From an uncultured Bacteroides sp. (GTDB lineage: Bacteria; Bacteroidota; Bacteroidia; Bacteroidales; Bacteroidaceae), in NCBI RefSeq assembly GCF_910585845.1, contig NZ_CAJUHF010000003.1, forward strand, positions 62,001 through 126,000: a stretch of DNA of 64,000 nt, read 5' to 3'. The notes beneath the pieces were generated by a model. The model was not told the DNA's origin, did no database searches, and saw only the letters and a list, made by a program, of their open reading frames with translations. Of this stretch, positions 9,810 to 19,304 are shown piece after piece; position 1 is the first letter of the stretch, and each line of letters starts with the position of its first letter. Both the position numbers and the translations under genes were made by a program.

Positions 9810-11381
9810 ATGAAATCAGTAAATAAGATATTAACAGTATTTGCTTCTGCCTGCTTTACGTTGAGCAGTTGTAATATTGATCCTGTTCTGACAAGTAGCT
9901 ATCCTGATGATATCACTTGGTCTAATGAAACGAACCTGCAGTTGTATATTAATGGCTTTTATTCTCTGATCGGAGGATATTATTCAATCACTGATGACGC
10001 TTGTGCCGATATTTTAAAAGCCAACAATCCGGTGGCTAATACTAATTTATTTGTATTCGGTTCTACTCCTATCACTCCAGCCAGCAATCTTTTTGATAAC
10101 TGGAACAACAGACATTCCTGGCAGTTGACTTGTTGCCGTGCCTTGGAAGGCTTGGAGAAACACCGTGGAAACTTTACCGAAGCAGTTGCTTTGCGTGCAG
10201 AAGCGGAATTTCGTTTTTTCCGTGCCGTTGCTAATTTTGATTTAGCGAAGCGATATGGTGCCAGTTTTATTTTGTACAAACAGTTACCTGTACTTGGTCA
10301 AAAGGAACATGCCCGGTGTACTCCTGATGAATGCTGGGATTTTATAGCAGAAGATTTGGACTTTGCTGCCAGGAATTTGCCTTTAAAAGATGAAGTAGAG
10401 GCAGGTAGACTGACGAGTGGTGCTGCTTACGGAATGAAGGCTCGTGCCATGCTCTATGCCGAACGTTGGAAAGAGGCATCCGATGCAGCTGCCGAATTAA
10501 AGAAACAGGGATATAAGCTGTATGAAGATTATAGTAAATTGTTCCTGAATAGAAGAGCCAAACCGGTTGCCAATGACGAAAGTGTAATAGAGTTTGGCTA
10601 TGTGTATGAAACACTGGACTACTCATTTGATTATTTCAATTGTCCGCCCAGCGATGGTGGTTATGCTGAAATCAGTCCGACGGAAACTTTGGTATCAGCC
10701 TATCAGATGGCTGATGGCAAGGATTTTGATTGGAACAATCCGGAGATGGCAAACCCATATGAAGGACGTGAACCGCGTTTTTATGCTTCCATACTTTATA
10801 ACGGCTGTCAGTGGAAGGGAGAACCCCTTTACACATATGAAGGTAGTGTGGATGGTTATGGCCTGGGTGGTGGTACCACTTGTACCGGTTACTATATGCG
10901 TAAACTGTTTGATCCGGAAATCAGTAAGAGCCAGATGCGTCGTACCGACTTGACTTTCTACTATATGCGTTATGCGGAAGTGTTGTTGATTTATGCAGAA
11001 GCTATGGCTATGCAGGACAAACTTCCTGAAGCTTTGGAGGCATTGAATGAAGTGAGAGACAGAGTAGATCTACCGGCCGTGTCAGCCAGTACAAAAACTG
11101 AATTTATGAAGCTTCTCCGTCACGAAAGAATGGTGGAATTAGCTTTTGAGGGACACCGTTTCTGGGATCTCCGCCGTTGGGGATTGGCAACTACCGTTCT
11201 GAATGGTACTCATATGAAAGGTGTAAAACCGACAAAGGTAGGTGAGGGCTTTGAATATGATGTTGTGGATTGTGATGCGGGCAAGACGCGTGTTTATCTG
11301 GAAAAGTACAACCGTTTCCCTATTCCTATTGCGGAAATTCAGCAGAATTTAGCTTGTGAACAGTTTGACGAATGGAAATAA
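9810..11381 (+). CDS. SusD/RagB-family glycan-binding lipoprotein
   Basis: 523 aa. The lipobox is LSSC in the signal peptide. The TPR-containing SusD fold is recognised by the middle section (AEAEFRFFRAVANFDLAKRYG) and the C-terminal hallmark (HERMVELAFEGHRFWDLRRWG). It caps the SusC barrel encoded immediately upstream and contributes ligand capture at the cell surface. The ligand cannot be read from the sequence. Confidence 0.97.
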   Translation: MKSVNKILTVFASACFTLSSCNIDPVLTSSYPDDITWSNETNLQLYINGFYSLIGGYYSITDDACADILKANNPVANTNLFVFGSTPITPASNLFDNWNNRHSWQLTCCRALEGLEKHRGNFTEAVALRAEAEFRFFRAVANFDLAKRYGASFILYKQLPVLGQKEHARCTPDECWDFIAEDLDFAARNLPLKDEVEAGRLTSGAAYGMKARAMLYAERWKEASDAAAELKKQGYKLYEDYSKLFLNRRAKPVANDESVIEFGYVYETLDYSFDYFNCPPSDGGYAEISPTETLVSAYQMADGKDFDWNNPEMANPYEGREPRFYASILYNGCQWKGEPLYTYEGSVDGYGLGGGTTCTGYYMRKLFDPEISKSQMRRTDLTFYYMRYAEVLLIYAEAMAMQDKLPEALEALNEVRDRVDLPAVSASTKTEFMKLLRHERMVELAFEGHRFWDLRRWGLATTVLNGTHMKGVKPTKVGEGFEYDVVDCDAGKTRVYLEKYNRFPIPIAEIQQNLACEQFDEWK

Positions 11382-11396
11382 TTAAAAAATGAAGCT

Positions 11397-12812
11397 ATGA
11401 AAATACTTAATAAAATTGCAGCAATAGCATGTTTCTTGGGGGCAGCCTTGGCTTCTTGTGAGTCTCCTGATTTAAGTACAGGACGGACGGATCAGGTAAA
11501 TGGTTTGCTAAATGTAACTATCCAGATTCCCGATAATCCGGCAGAGTTTTATGCTACCAAGAAAGGACCTTACGAAGAAGGTGAAGAGATCATTGTGAAA
11601 GTTCCTACTACGGATGAGGACCCGCTGGATGTAACCCGTCTGATTTGCACTGTTAGTGTGGAACATAATTGTTACGTAGATCCGCCGGTAGGAGGTGAAA
11701 TGGATTTTACAGAACCCTATAAGATAACTGTAATCGACGCATTGGGAAACCGTCATACGAATACGATTCGTGTTGTGCCGACACCGCCTAAAACCAAGTT
11801 CTCTAAAGTATGGGAAAAGAGCTGTACTGATCTTGGATTGCCAAGCCGCAATAATACGGGTATAGCGATATATGGTCAGTATCTGGCTGTTCAGGAATAT
11901 AATGGACCTATTTATTTGTATGATATGAAGACAGGAGCGGCCGTCAAGACTATTGATGCTGCAAGATCCTTTATGATGAAGGCTCGTACGGATGATGCCG
12001 GGCATTTGATTACTTCCCGTGAAAATGTTTACGGTGCAGGCTTCATGGTCTTCTATTATTCAGAAACAGACAAGGAACACAAATTACTTCTTGATTACAC
12101 TGCCGGTGACGGTTGTCCGGGTGATCTGGGTTATAACATGAATGTGGCAGGCGATGTAACCACCGGTACAGCCTATATTTATGGTACAGGTCCTAATGAT
12201 ATGACCGTTTATTATTGGAAATTACAAGACGGACAGTTGGTAACCCCTGCTAGCCAGCCTAATAAGCTGCGTTATGGGCCGGCTGGAAGTGTTTGGACTG
12301 CTGCACCTGCAATACAACGTGTTTCATTGGATGACAACTCGGATCACTATATCGGTTATACGAAGTGGGTCAATGGAAACAGTGATGAAGCTTTGAAGAG
12401 CCGCTTCAACATCTTCACACCTTCCATGGAGGTTACAGCCTTGAATGCTGCCGACCATGAATATCGTTTACTTGGCTTTAATGTGTTTAAGGTAGAAGAT
12501 GATACCTATCTGGCACTCAGCGACCAGGGGGCCGACCAATGGGCCGGTGGTGGTGTTACTCTTAAAGTGTTTGACATTACCAATACCTCTAAAATGGAAT
12601 TGGGTCCGGATGATGATGGATATGGTGATTTCTGTATATTCACAAGTGATATGTCGGCATGGATTCAGAATTATTTCTCTTGGGGAGATGTTGCAGTCTA
12701 TAAAGAAGCAACCTCAACAGGATACGATGTTTATATTGCAACATCGGTAGTTGGTTTTGATCCGGGACAGTCTATTGTCAGAATGTATAAGATGAGTTAT
12801 TTCCGTCAATAA
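11397..12812 (+). CDS. DUF5018-like surface lipoprotein, third component after SusCD
   Basis: 471 aa. The signal peptide has a lipobox (ALASC). About residues 30-130 look like an immunoglobulin-type domain with the repeat pattern seen in DUF5018 proteins (VTIQIPDNPAEF..., IRVVPTPPKTKF). The remainder has repeating YGTGPND/YYWKL-type segments suggestive of a beta-propeller. By position, immediately after susD, it is a probable surface glycan-binding protein of the SusE/SusF functional class. The family assignment is from memory of the fold pattern and is moderate. Confidence 0.7.
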   Translation: MKILNKIAAIACFLGAALASCESPDLSTGRTDQVNGLLNVTIQIPDNPAEFYATKKGPYEEGEEIIVKVPTTDEDPLDVTRLICTVSVEHNCYVDPPVGGEMDFTEPYKITVIDALGNRHTNTIRVVPTPPKTKFSKVWEKSCTDLGLPSRNNTGIAIYGQYLAVQEYNGPIYLYDMKTGAAVKTIDAARSFMMKARTDDAGHLITSRENVYGAGFMVFYYSETDKEHKLLLDYTAGDGCPGDLGYNMNVAGDVTTGTAYIYGTGPNDMTVYYWKLQDGQLVTPASQPNKLRYGPAGSVWTAAPAIQRVSLDDNSDHYIGYTKWVNGNSDEALKSRFNIFTPSMEVTALNAADHEYRLLGFNVFKVEDDTYLALSDQGADQWAGGGVTLKVFDITNTSKMELGPDDDGYGDFCIFTSDMSAWIQNYFSWGDVAVYKEATSTGYDVYIATSVVGFDPGQSIVRMYKMSYFRQ

Positions 12813-12834
12813 CATATAGATTATTTATAGTGGT

Positions 12835-12915
12835 GAGGGGGTGTCAAAAGTGCCGTGCCATGTGCGGGCGAATGAGCATTCGCCCGGAATGCACAAAGTG
12901 ACTGCTGACACCTCC
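12835..12915 (+). terminator. Large nested hairpin separating the SusCD block from downstream PUL genes
   Basis: Outer arms GGGGGTGTCA (12837-12846) and TGACACCTCC (12906-12915) pair with one G.U. Inside lies a perfect hairpin, CGGGCGAATG (12865-12874) and CATTCGCCCG (12877-12886), with a 2-nt loop. There is no strong T-run after it. It could be a partial terminator or an mRNA processing/stability element that lowers expression of the genes from 12939 onward. Confidence 0.6.
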
Positions 12916-12938
12916 TTATCTCTTAAAACTAATGCCTT

Positions 12939-14612
12939 ATGAAAACAACTGCTATATTGGTAGGTCTGTTCTCCGTTGTTTTGTTTTCTTGTGGAAACGA
13001 TGATCCTAACGGAAACGATGGAAACGGTGGGGAAGACTACAACCTGACAGAGGAAGTGCGTAAAGTCTTGGATAACGCGAAAGCCACTAAAAGTCTCAAT
13101 CCTTTTGATGAACTGGGTTGTGAGATTTATCGCATTGGTCCGACGAGTAATGAAGAGCCTACCAGGGCGACCATTGATTATGAATTAGGTGATGATTATA
13201 AAGAAGGGGTCGGGAGTTTTAAACTCAAGTATCACTTTTCCGGTACTCCTATGACTGCAAATCCTGAATATGTATATTTTGAAGAAACGTGGGGAGATTA
13301 TCGTCCTGACTTGTCTTTTCATCCTTTGGGACTTTCCATTTGGGTAAAAGGGAAAAAAGGAAATAAAGGCGTTTTCCGTTTTATCATTATGGAAGATGAG
13401 AAACAGTTTGATGCCGATAAACCGCATGACAGTACACGTAAAAGGTGGCAATATTATGCTTTCGAAGACGATGAAATATTATCAAGAGAAGGCTGGAACC
13501 GGCTGGTTATGCCCTACAGTGCTTTTAAATTATATAAAAAGGGGCAGGGTACTACGGCTGACGGCTTGCTTTTAAACCGTTTTGAAGGCTTCCGGATTGA
13601 AATCGTAAATACTAAACATGAAGTTTGTACCGGCGAGGTTGGCATCGATGGATTGGAACAGTTGACTTCCTACGAACTGAAATCCGGAAAACCAAAGTTC
13701 TCAAGTATTTTCGTGCAATTGAATACCGCTTATGTCAATGAAGACTGGGATAAGCAGTTTCAGGATAGCCGTGCCATCGGCATTGATACCTGGATTATTC
13801 AATACGTAGAGCAGTTTACGGATGGGGAGAATACCAGTATTTCATTCTATAAGAACACCAATGTGCCTTGGATTACCGAGAAGTATGACTTTGTAGACAG
13901 AATGTTCGAGGCTGCCGAGCGGAATGGGATAAAACTGATTGTAGGCCTTTATCCGGGTGATTACAGTAAAACGAATACGGCATCCCCGGAAAAATATAAT
14001 CTCAATTTAGAGAGAAATGAGATGGTATTTGATGAAGTGTATGAGCAATTCGGCAATCACCCTTGCCTGAAAGGTTGGTATATAACCGAAGAATTCCACG
14101 ATGGCTCTTATCCCGTGGGTTGGCAGCAGGAACCCTCTTTATCCATGTTGGCTAAGTATCTTGAAGGAGTGGCCTCCTATATCAAGGCCAAATCGGACAA
14201 GCCCGTTTCTATTGCTCCGGCTTTATGGCGAGGCATGCCTGCCGATCTTTGCGGTCAATGGTTCGGGCGGATTTTCGCGCAGACGCCCAATATTGATTAC
14301 TTATACCTTCAGGACCTGGGTGGACGTTGCCTGGTCGATGTGGATGTAGACCTGCCTAATTGGTTTGCTGAGATTAAAAAGGCATGCGATGCCAATGGTG
14401 TGCATTTCGGTGTCGATATAGAGTCATTCCAGAGTTGCTGGTGTCCGGACGTTCCTTATAGGGAAAAGGGGTGGAGTGAACTAAAAGAGCAATTATTTGT
14501 GGCAGGCTTGTTTACGGAGTATATCACGAATTTCAGTTGGGTTACTTTCAAGAAGGGTACAAACAATTATGCAAGTTACAAGAAGTATCTGGAAGATAAT
14601 GGACTTTTGTAG
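12939..14612 (+). CDS. DUF4434-related lipoprotein with N-terminal sandwich domain (copy 1)
   Basis: 557 aa. The lipobox is LFSC, followed by a Gly/Asp/Asn-rich linker. About residues 45-245 look like a carbohydrate-binding-module-type beta-sandwich (SLSIWVKGKKGNKGVFRF, DGLEQLTSYEL). The remainder is a TIM-barrel-like enzyme domain of the DUF4434 type (FSSIFVQLNTAYVNEDWDKQ, GWYITEEFHDGSYPVGWQ, FGVDIESFQSCWCPD). The glutamates in YITEEFHD and VDIESF are candidate catalytic residues (inference). The protein encoded at 20819-22438 is a close paralogue over its whole length. Confidence 0.7.
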   Translation: MKTTAILVGLFSVVLFSCGNDDPNGNDGNGGEDYNLTEEVRKVLDNAKATKSLNPFDELGCEIYRIGPTSNEEPTRATIDYELGDDYKEGVGSFKLKYHFSGTPMTANPEYVYFEETWGDYRPDLSFHPLGLSIWVKGKKGNKGVFRFIIMEDEKQFDADKPHDSTRKRWQYYAFEDDEILSREGWNRLVMPYSAFKLYKKGQGTTADGLLLNRFEGFRIEIVNTKHEVCTGEVGIDGLEQLTSYELKSGKPKFSSIFVQLNTAYVNEDWDKQFQDSRAIGIDTWIIQYVEQFTDGENTSISFYKNTNVPWITEKYDFVDRMFEAAERNGIKLIVGLYPGDYSKTNTASPEKYNLNLERNEMVFDEVYEQFGNHPCLKGWYITEEFHDGSYPVGWQQEPSLSMLAKYLEGVASYIKAKSDKPVSIAPALWRGMPADLCGQWFGRIFAQTPNIDYLYLQDLGGRCLVDVDVDLPNWFAEIKKACDANGVHFGVDIESFQSCWCPDVPYREKGWSELKEQLFVAGLFTEYITNFSWVTFKKGTNNYASYKKYLEDNGLL

Positions 14613-14741
14613 ATAATGAAGACCTTTCACTTCTGTCTAAATCGCCGTCACGGATATGTGTGAGTAGGGTGAATAGATGGAAATCTTTGTTCGAGTGTGA
14701 ATGTATGTTTTATAGATGTGTATATTGGTTATTGATAGAAT

Positions 14742-15779
14742 ATGATAAAGAATGCAATTTTGATAGCAGGAATGCTCCTGACCTCTTTGGCTTTGAGGGC
14801 CGGTGATATTTCGAAGTATGTGCTGGATAATTACCTGATTCCTGTTGACAAACCGGGGATTATGATTGGCCATATTTATCCGGTGCCGTCAAATATCCGG
14901 TTACTATGCGATACTTCCTCTCTTTTTAGGATTGATGCGAAAGAGAAATCAATCAGCCTGAAAAAGAATAAGGCTTTATTAAAGGGACAGGCTGCTTATA
15001 GATACGGCATTACTCTTTTGATTGATGGGCAGGAATATGAATTTGAATTATTGAAAGATGGTTTCGGTAAAAATAAGGTAATAGCCCACCGTGGTGCCTG
15101 GAAACAAAAAGGGGTGCTGCAAAACTCCATTCGTTCTTTCCGGAATGCCGTGGAACTGGGCTGCCAAGGCTCCGAACTGGACGTTTGGTTGACGGCGGAT
15201 AACAAGGTGGTGCTTTCCCACGATCCGCATGTATATGGAGTAGAAGTAGAGAATACAAGTCTGCTGCAATTATTTCAGAAAACCATTCATGAGCAAGATC
15301 CCGTTCCTTCCCTGCAGGAACTTCTGCTGGCTGCAAGAGCACAGAATGTGACTCATCCTGTCATCGAAATAAAAGATTCCCAAAAGGGACTGGCCCGTAC
15401 TTTGCAGCTGACCGATTCGGTGGTCAGTATTGTACATCGCATGAAGATGCAGGGATACGTGGAATATATCAGTTTCAATTATGAAGTTCTGAAACGTATC
15501 AGGCAGTTGGACCCGACAGCGAGAACCCTCTATCTGATGGAAGGAAAGAAAGAACTGAAAGAATTGGCGGACGACCGTATTTCAGGAATCGATTATTCTT
15601 ATTATGCGTATCGACAAGATAAGGAGCTGGCCCGAAAAGCCAAAGAGGCGGGACTGTTGACGAATGTCTGGACTGTGAATAATGCGGAAGAGCTACAGCA
15701 GTATTACTTGCTGGGTGTTGATTACATTACCACTGATGAGCCTGAATTATTATTGAAGATTATTGATAGTTTAAAATAG
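14742..15779 (+). CDS. Exported glycerophosphodiester phosphodiesterase-family protein
   Basis: 345 aa. A signal peptide (to about residue 20) precedes a short beta-rich segment (about 25-105), then a GDPD TIM barrel with HRGAWKQKG, SELDVWLTADNKVVLSHDP and the C-terminal NVWTVNNAEELQQYYLLGVDYITTDEP. The catalytic His, Glu/Asp pair and second His are all present. The usual ENT after the first His is QNS here. These enzymes hydrolyse glycerophosphodiesters to glycerol-3-phosphate and an alcohol. With the phosphoesterase 7 bp downstream, it suggests the target glycan carries phosphodiester-linked substituents. Confidence 0.9.
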   Translation: MIKNAILIAGMLLTSLALRAGDISKYVLDNYLIPVDKPGIMIGHIYPVPSNIRLLCDTSSLFRIDAKEKSISLKKNKALLKGQAAYRYGITLLIDGQEYEFELLKDGFGKNKVIAHRGAWKQKGVLQNSIRSFRNAVELGCQGSELDVWLTADNKVVLSHDPHVYGVEVENTSLLQLFQKTIHEQDPVPSLQELLLAARAQNVTHPVIEIKDSQKGLARTLQLTDSVVSIVHRMKMQGYVEYISFNYEVLKRIRQLDPTARTLYLMEGKKELKELADDRISGIDYSYYAYRQDKELARKAKEAGLLTNVWTVNNAEELQQYYLLGVDYITTDEPELLLKIIDSLK

Positions 15780-15786
15780 AAAAACG

Positions 15787-16773
15787 ATGTATAAGAAACT
15801 TGTTTTATGTTTAGCTGTATTGTTCAGTACTCTTACGGGGGCTGCCCAAAAAGAAGTGTTGAAGTTCGGTCGTGACGGTAAATTTAAAATCGTTCAATTC
15901 ACTGATGTGCATTATAAATATGATGATCAGGTCAATTCACAAATATCCTTGGATCGGATAAATGAAGTGTTGGATGCAGAACATCCGGATTTCGTCATCT
16001 TCACAGGTGATGTGGTGGTTTCCAATGAGACTTTCAAAGGGCTGGATATTGTTCTGGAACCTTGCATTAAACGTCATATTCCTTTTGGGGTTGTATTTGG
16101 CAATCATGATGACGAGTATGACTCTGCACGTCCCGAACTCTATGATTATATCGCTAAGAAGAAAGGCTGCCTGATGCCTATTCGTACAGGTGATGTGGCT
16201 CCTGATTATGTGTTGACGGTGAGGTCGTCAAAGGATAAAAGCAAGAATGCTGCTTTACTATATTGTATTGATTCCCATTCATATACAAAGATAAAGTCTG
16301 TACTCGGATATGATTGGATTAAGTTTGACCAAATAGCCTGGTACCGAAGTAAGAGCCTGGAATTTACGCAGCATAATGAAGGTGTCCCTCTTCCGGCATT
16401 GGTATTTTTCCACATTCCGATACCCGAATATGAAGATGCCGTGATGGAGGGTAAGAATAGGCTGTTTGGAGTGAGGGGTGAAGGAGTTGCTTGTCCTACG
16501 ACTAATTCCGGTTTGTTCACTGCCATTAAGGAATGTGGAGATGTCATGGGTATGTTTGTGGGACATGACCATAACAATGATTATGCAGTTGCCTATAAGG
16601 AAGTATTGCTGGCTTATGGACGTTATTCTGGCGGAAATACAGTATATAGTAATCTGGCTAACGGTGCCCGTGTGATAATTTTGCAAGAGGGTGAACGTAA
16701 GTTCGATTCTTATATTCGTCTGGCCGGTGGAGAGATAGAATCGCGGATTTCTTATCCGGGTAGTTTTTACTAA
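15787..16773 (+). CDS. Exported calcineurin-like metallophosphoesterase
   Basis: 328 aa with a signal peptide. The full set of metallophosphoesterase metal-binding motifs is visible in order: FTDVHY, TGDVV, FGNHDDE, FFHIPIPE and GHDHNND. The family removes phosphate from monoesters or cleaves phosphodiesters using two metal ions. It begins 7 bp after the GDPD gene, so the pair may act in sequence: the phosphodiester is cleaved first, then the exposed phosphomonoester is removed. Confidence 0.93.
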   Translation: MYKKLVLCLAVLFSTLTGAAQKEVLKFGRDGKFKIVQFTDVHYKYDDQVNSQISLDRINEVLDAEHPDFVIFTGDVVVSNETFKGLDIVLEPCIKRHIPFGVVFGNHDDEYDSARPELYDYIAKKKGCLMPIRTGDVAPDYVLTVRSSKDKSKNAALLYCIDSHSYTKIKSVLGYDWIKFDQIAWYRSKSLEFTQHNEGVPLPALVFFHIPIPEYEDAVMEGKNRLFGVRGEGVACPTTNSGLFTAIKECGDVMGMFVGHDHNNDYAVAYKEVLLAYGRYSGGNTVYSNLANGARVIILQEGERKFDSYIRLAGGEIESRISYPGSFY

Positions 16774-16780
16774 TTTTAAA

Positions 16781-18175
16781 ATGATGATTATGAAACGTAT
16801 TTTTTTACTACTCTTTTCTTTATTCACCCTTGTCACCCTGCGGGCGGAAGGCAAGGTAAATCTGACTTTGATCCCCCCCGGGAAGATAACCAATAAAGTA
16901 GATTTGGATATCCGTGGAGGCATTGTCAATGAAAGTGCTGTGCAGCAAACCTATCAGGTCTCTTTGTATTGGGGCAAAGAAAAGAAAGACGCATTGCTGT
17001 ATGAAACGACCATGACCATTCCCGCAGGAAAATCCGAAACGGTGAAGGTGGTGATACCTACCAAAGAGCGGGTAGGGAAGCATAAAGTTATTTTTAAAGT
17101 AGCTGATGCCGGCAAGACTTATCGGAAAACTAAAGACATTGAGATCATAGAATCGGATATCCGTTCCATTCAGCAAATCTCCGGTGCCTGGGCGGGTATC
17201 TATCATTGGAGCGAAATAGAAGGAAAGCACTGGAATCAGGATATCAAGAAGATGACTGATGAACAGTGGAAGGAACTGATCCGCTCCATGAATAAGCTGG
17301 AGATGAATATGGTGGTTATTCAGGAAGTATTCCGTAATGAGGAGTATGTAGGCAAGCATACGACGAATGTAGATAATTATGCAGGGAAAGCATTCTATCC
17401 CTCCAGGCTATATCCCGGCCGTATGGACATCACGGCCGAAGATCCTATCGAAGCCATCCTCTCCGAGGCTGACAAACTGGGTATGAATATATTGATGGGA
17501 GTCGGCATGTTTGCTTGGTTCGACTTCACCCCCGAATCCCTGGAGTGGCACAAACGGGTAGCCAAAGAATTGTGGGATATGTATGGGCATCATGAATCTT
17601 TCTATGCTTTCTATGTCTCCGAAGAGAGCGGCGGCGGCCTGGATAACTGGGAACAACGCCCTGAAATGCGGAAAAAGAGAAAAGATGATATCGTGAATTT
17701 CTTCAGGGAATTCAAAGCCTATTGCAGCGGTTTTGCACCGGGCAAGCCCGTGATGCTTGCCACTAATAGCTTCGAAGTGCCTAACGGAATGGATACCTAT
17801 CCGGCATTGCTGGAACATCTGGATATTCTCTGTCCGTTTGGATTTGCCCGTATGCCTCAGGGAGACCTGACAGGCAAGGAAGCGGCTGATATGCTTCAGA
17901 AAGCCTGCGATGAGGCTAAATCCCACTTATGGTTCGATCTGGAAGTCTTCCTGTTCAATCCGGACAACTCTTTGTATCCCCGTCCGGTGGAGGAAATTAT
18001 CCGCGACTTGAACCTGTTCGATAACTTCGAAAAGATTCTTTGTTACCAATTCCCGGGTGTTTTCAACGATCCGAAGATGTCTGTCCGCGTGGGCGAAGCA
18101 CGTACAATTGACTTATTCAACGGCTATATGAAATATTTGAAAGAACTGAAGTCTAAAAATAAGAAACGTAAATAA
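16781..18175 (+). CDS. DUF4434 protein with N-terminal Ig-like domain
   Basis: 464 aa. In-frame ATGs at 16781, 16784 and 16790 are all possible starts; the last directly precedes the positively charged signal-peptide start (MKRIFLLLFSLF). About residues 25-130 form an immunoglobulin-like domain (NLTLIPPGKITNKVDL). About 135-455 is the DUF4434 barrel (ISGAWAGIYHWSEIEGKHW, YAFYVSEESGGGLDNW, SHLWFDLEVFLFNP). Candidate acidic catalytic residues are in FYVSEES and FDLEVF (inference). The C-terminus is very basic (KSKNKKRK). Confidence 0.75.
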   Translation: MMIMKRIFLLLFSLFTLVTLRAEGKVNLTLIPPGKITNKVDLDIRGGIVNESAVQQTYQVSLYWGKEKKDALLYETTMTIPAGKSETVKVVIPTKERVGKHKVIFKVADAGKTYRKTKDIEIIESDIRSIQQISGAWAGIYHWSEIEGKHWNQDIKKMTDEQWKELIRSMNKLEMNMVVIQEVFRNEEYVGKHTTNVDNYAGKAFYPSRLYPGRMDITAEDPIEAILSEADKLGMNILMGVGMFAWFDFTPESLEWHKRVAKELWDMYGHHESFYAFYVSEESGGGLDNWEQRPEMRKKRKDDIVNFFREFKAYCSGFAPGKPVMLATNSFEVPNGMDTYPALLEHLDILCPFGFARMPQGDLTGKEAADMLQKACDEAKSHLWFDLEVFLFNPDNSLYPRPVEEIIRDLNLFDNFEKILCYQFPGVFNDPKMSVRVGEARTIDLFNGYMKYLKELKSKNKKRK

Positions 18176-18185
18176 AGAAAAAGAT

Positions 18186-19289
18186 ATGAAGCGCTATTAT
18201 CTATACCTGTTTATCCTGATAGGAATCTGCTGCTTTTCAGAAGTAGAAGCTAAAAATACCGGTAAAGTTTTCAATGGGAATGACCCGGCTGTACGATACA
18301 TTGGCAGAACGTTGGTGTCTCCGGATGGCTCGGTGGCTTTCGACTGGGTGGGGACATACTTTGAAACCCGCTTTACGGGTGGCAACGTATCAGTAAGAGT
18401 TTCCGAGACTGGAACGAGCTATTACAATGTATTTGTCGATAACAAGTTGCACCGGGTTGTAAAAGTGTGCGGAACAGACACCCTGATCAATGTGGTATCG
18501 GGGATAGATAAGCGTCTTCATAGCTTGAAGATACAGAAGCGTTCCGAAGGCGAGTTCGGAAAAACTACTATCCATCAATTTGTTCTCTCCGCTTCGGGGC
18601 GTTTGACGGAGGAGCCTGCGGTGCGTACCCGCCATATCGAGTTTATCGGCAATTCGCTCACTTGCGGATATGGTACGGACGGAAATCACCGTGACGAGCC
18701 TTTCCTTGTAGAGACGGAAAACTGCAATCGGGCTTTTGCTGCTATGATAGCCCGCTATTATGATGCCGACTATACACTGATAGCACATTCGGGCAGAGGA
18801 GCAGCCCGTAACTATGGTGATTCGGTAAGGGTATCGGAAGTGACCATGAAAGACCGAATGCTGAATACGTTTGATGAAGATCTTACCCTTAAGTGGGATT
18901 TCACAGCTTATCGTCCGGATCTGGTCGTCATTAATTTAGGTTCAAATGATTTTTCTACCGAACCGCACCCTTACAAAAAAGAGTTCATAAAAGCCTATAA
19001 GCAGATTATTGCTCAGTTGCGCGAGCATTACGGAGATATTCCCGTTCTGTGCGTTTATCCTGTAGCCATACAAGCTCCGGTGTTCAGTTATTATGAAACG
19101 ATAGTGGCTGAATTGAATGATCCGAAAGTTTTTCTGCTGAAACTGGATAAAGACCTTTACAATAGGACAACCGACTTGGGGGCTGCCTGGCATCCCGGAT
19201 TCCGTGGACACCGGAAGATGGCTATGTGGATGATTCCTTATATCTCAACGATTATGGGTTGGGAATTGACTGATAAAGTTATTGAATAA
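18186..19289 (+). CDS. CE2-like SGNH-hydrolase esterase, exported
   Basis: 367 aa. A signal peptide is followed by an N-terminal beta-sandwich (about 25-145) and an SGNH/GDSL hydrolase domain. The nucleophile is Ser157 in EFIGNSLTCGYG, the oxyanion Asn is in VINLGSNDFS and the catalytic His is in AAWHPGFRGHRKM. This domain pair is that of carbohydrate esterase family 2, which removes acetyl groups from sugars. It is probably a de-O-acetylase for the glycan handled by this locus. Confidence 0.85.
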   Translation: MKRYYLYLFILIGICCFSEVEAKNTGKVFNGNDPAVRYIGRTLVSPDGSVAFDWVGTYFETRFTGGNVSVRVSETGTSYYNVFVDNKLHRVVKVCGTDTLINVVSGIDKRLHSLKIQKRSEGEFGKTTIHQFVLSASGRLTEEPAVRTRHIEFIGNSLTCGYGTDGNHRDEPFLVETENCNRAFAAMIARYYDADYTLIAHSGRGAARNYGDSVRVSEVTMKDRMLNTFDEDLTLKWDFTAYRPDLVVINLGSNDFSTEPHPYKKEFIKAYKQIIAQLREHYGDIPVLCVYPVAIQAPVFSYYETIVAELNDPKVFLLKLDKDLYNRTTDLGAAWHPGFRGHRKMAMWMIPYISTIMGWELTDKVIE

Positions 19290-19304
19290 AATAAAGAATT
19301 GAAT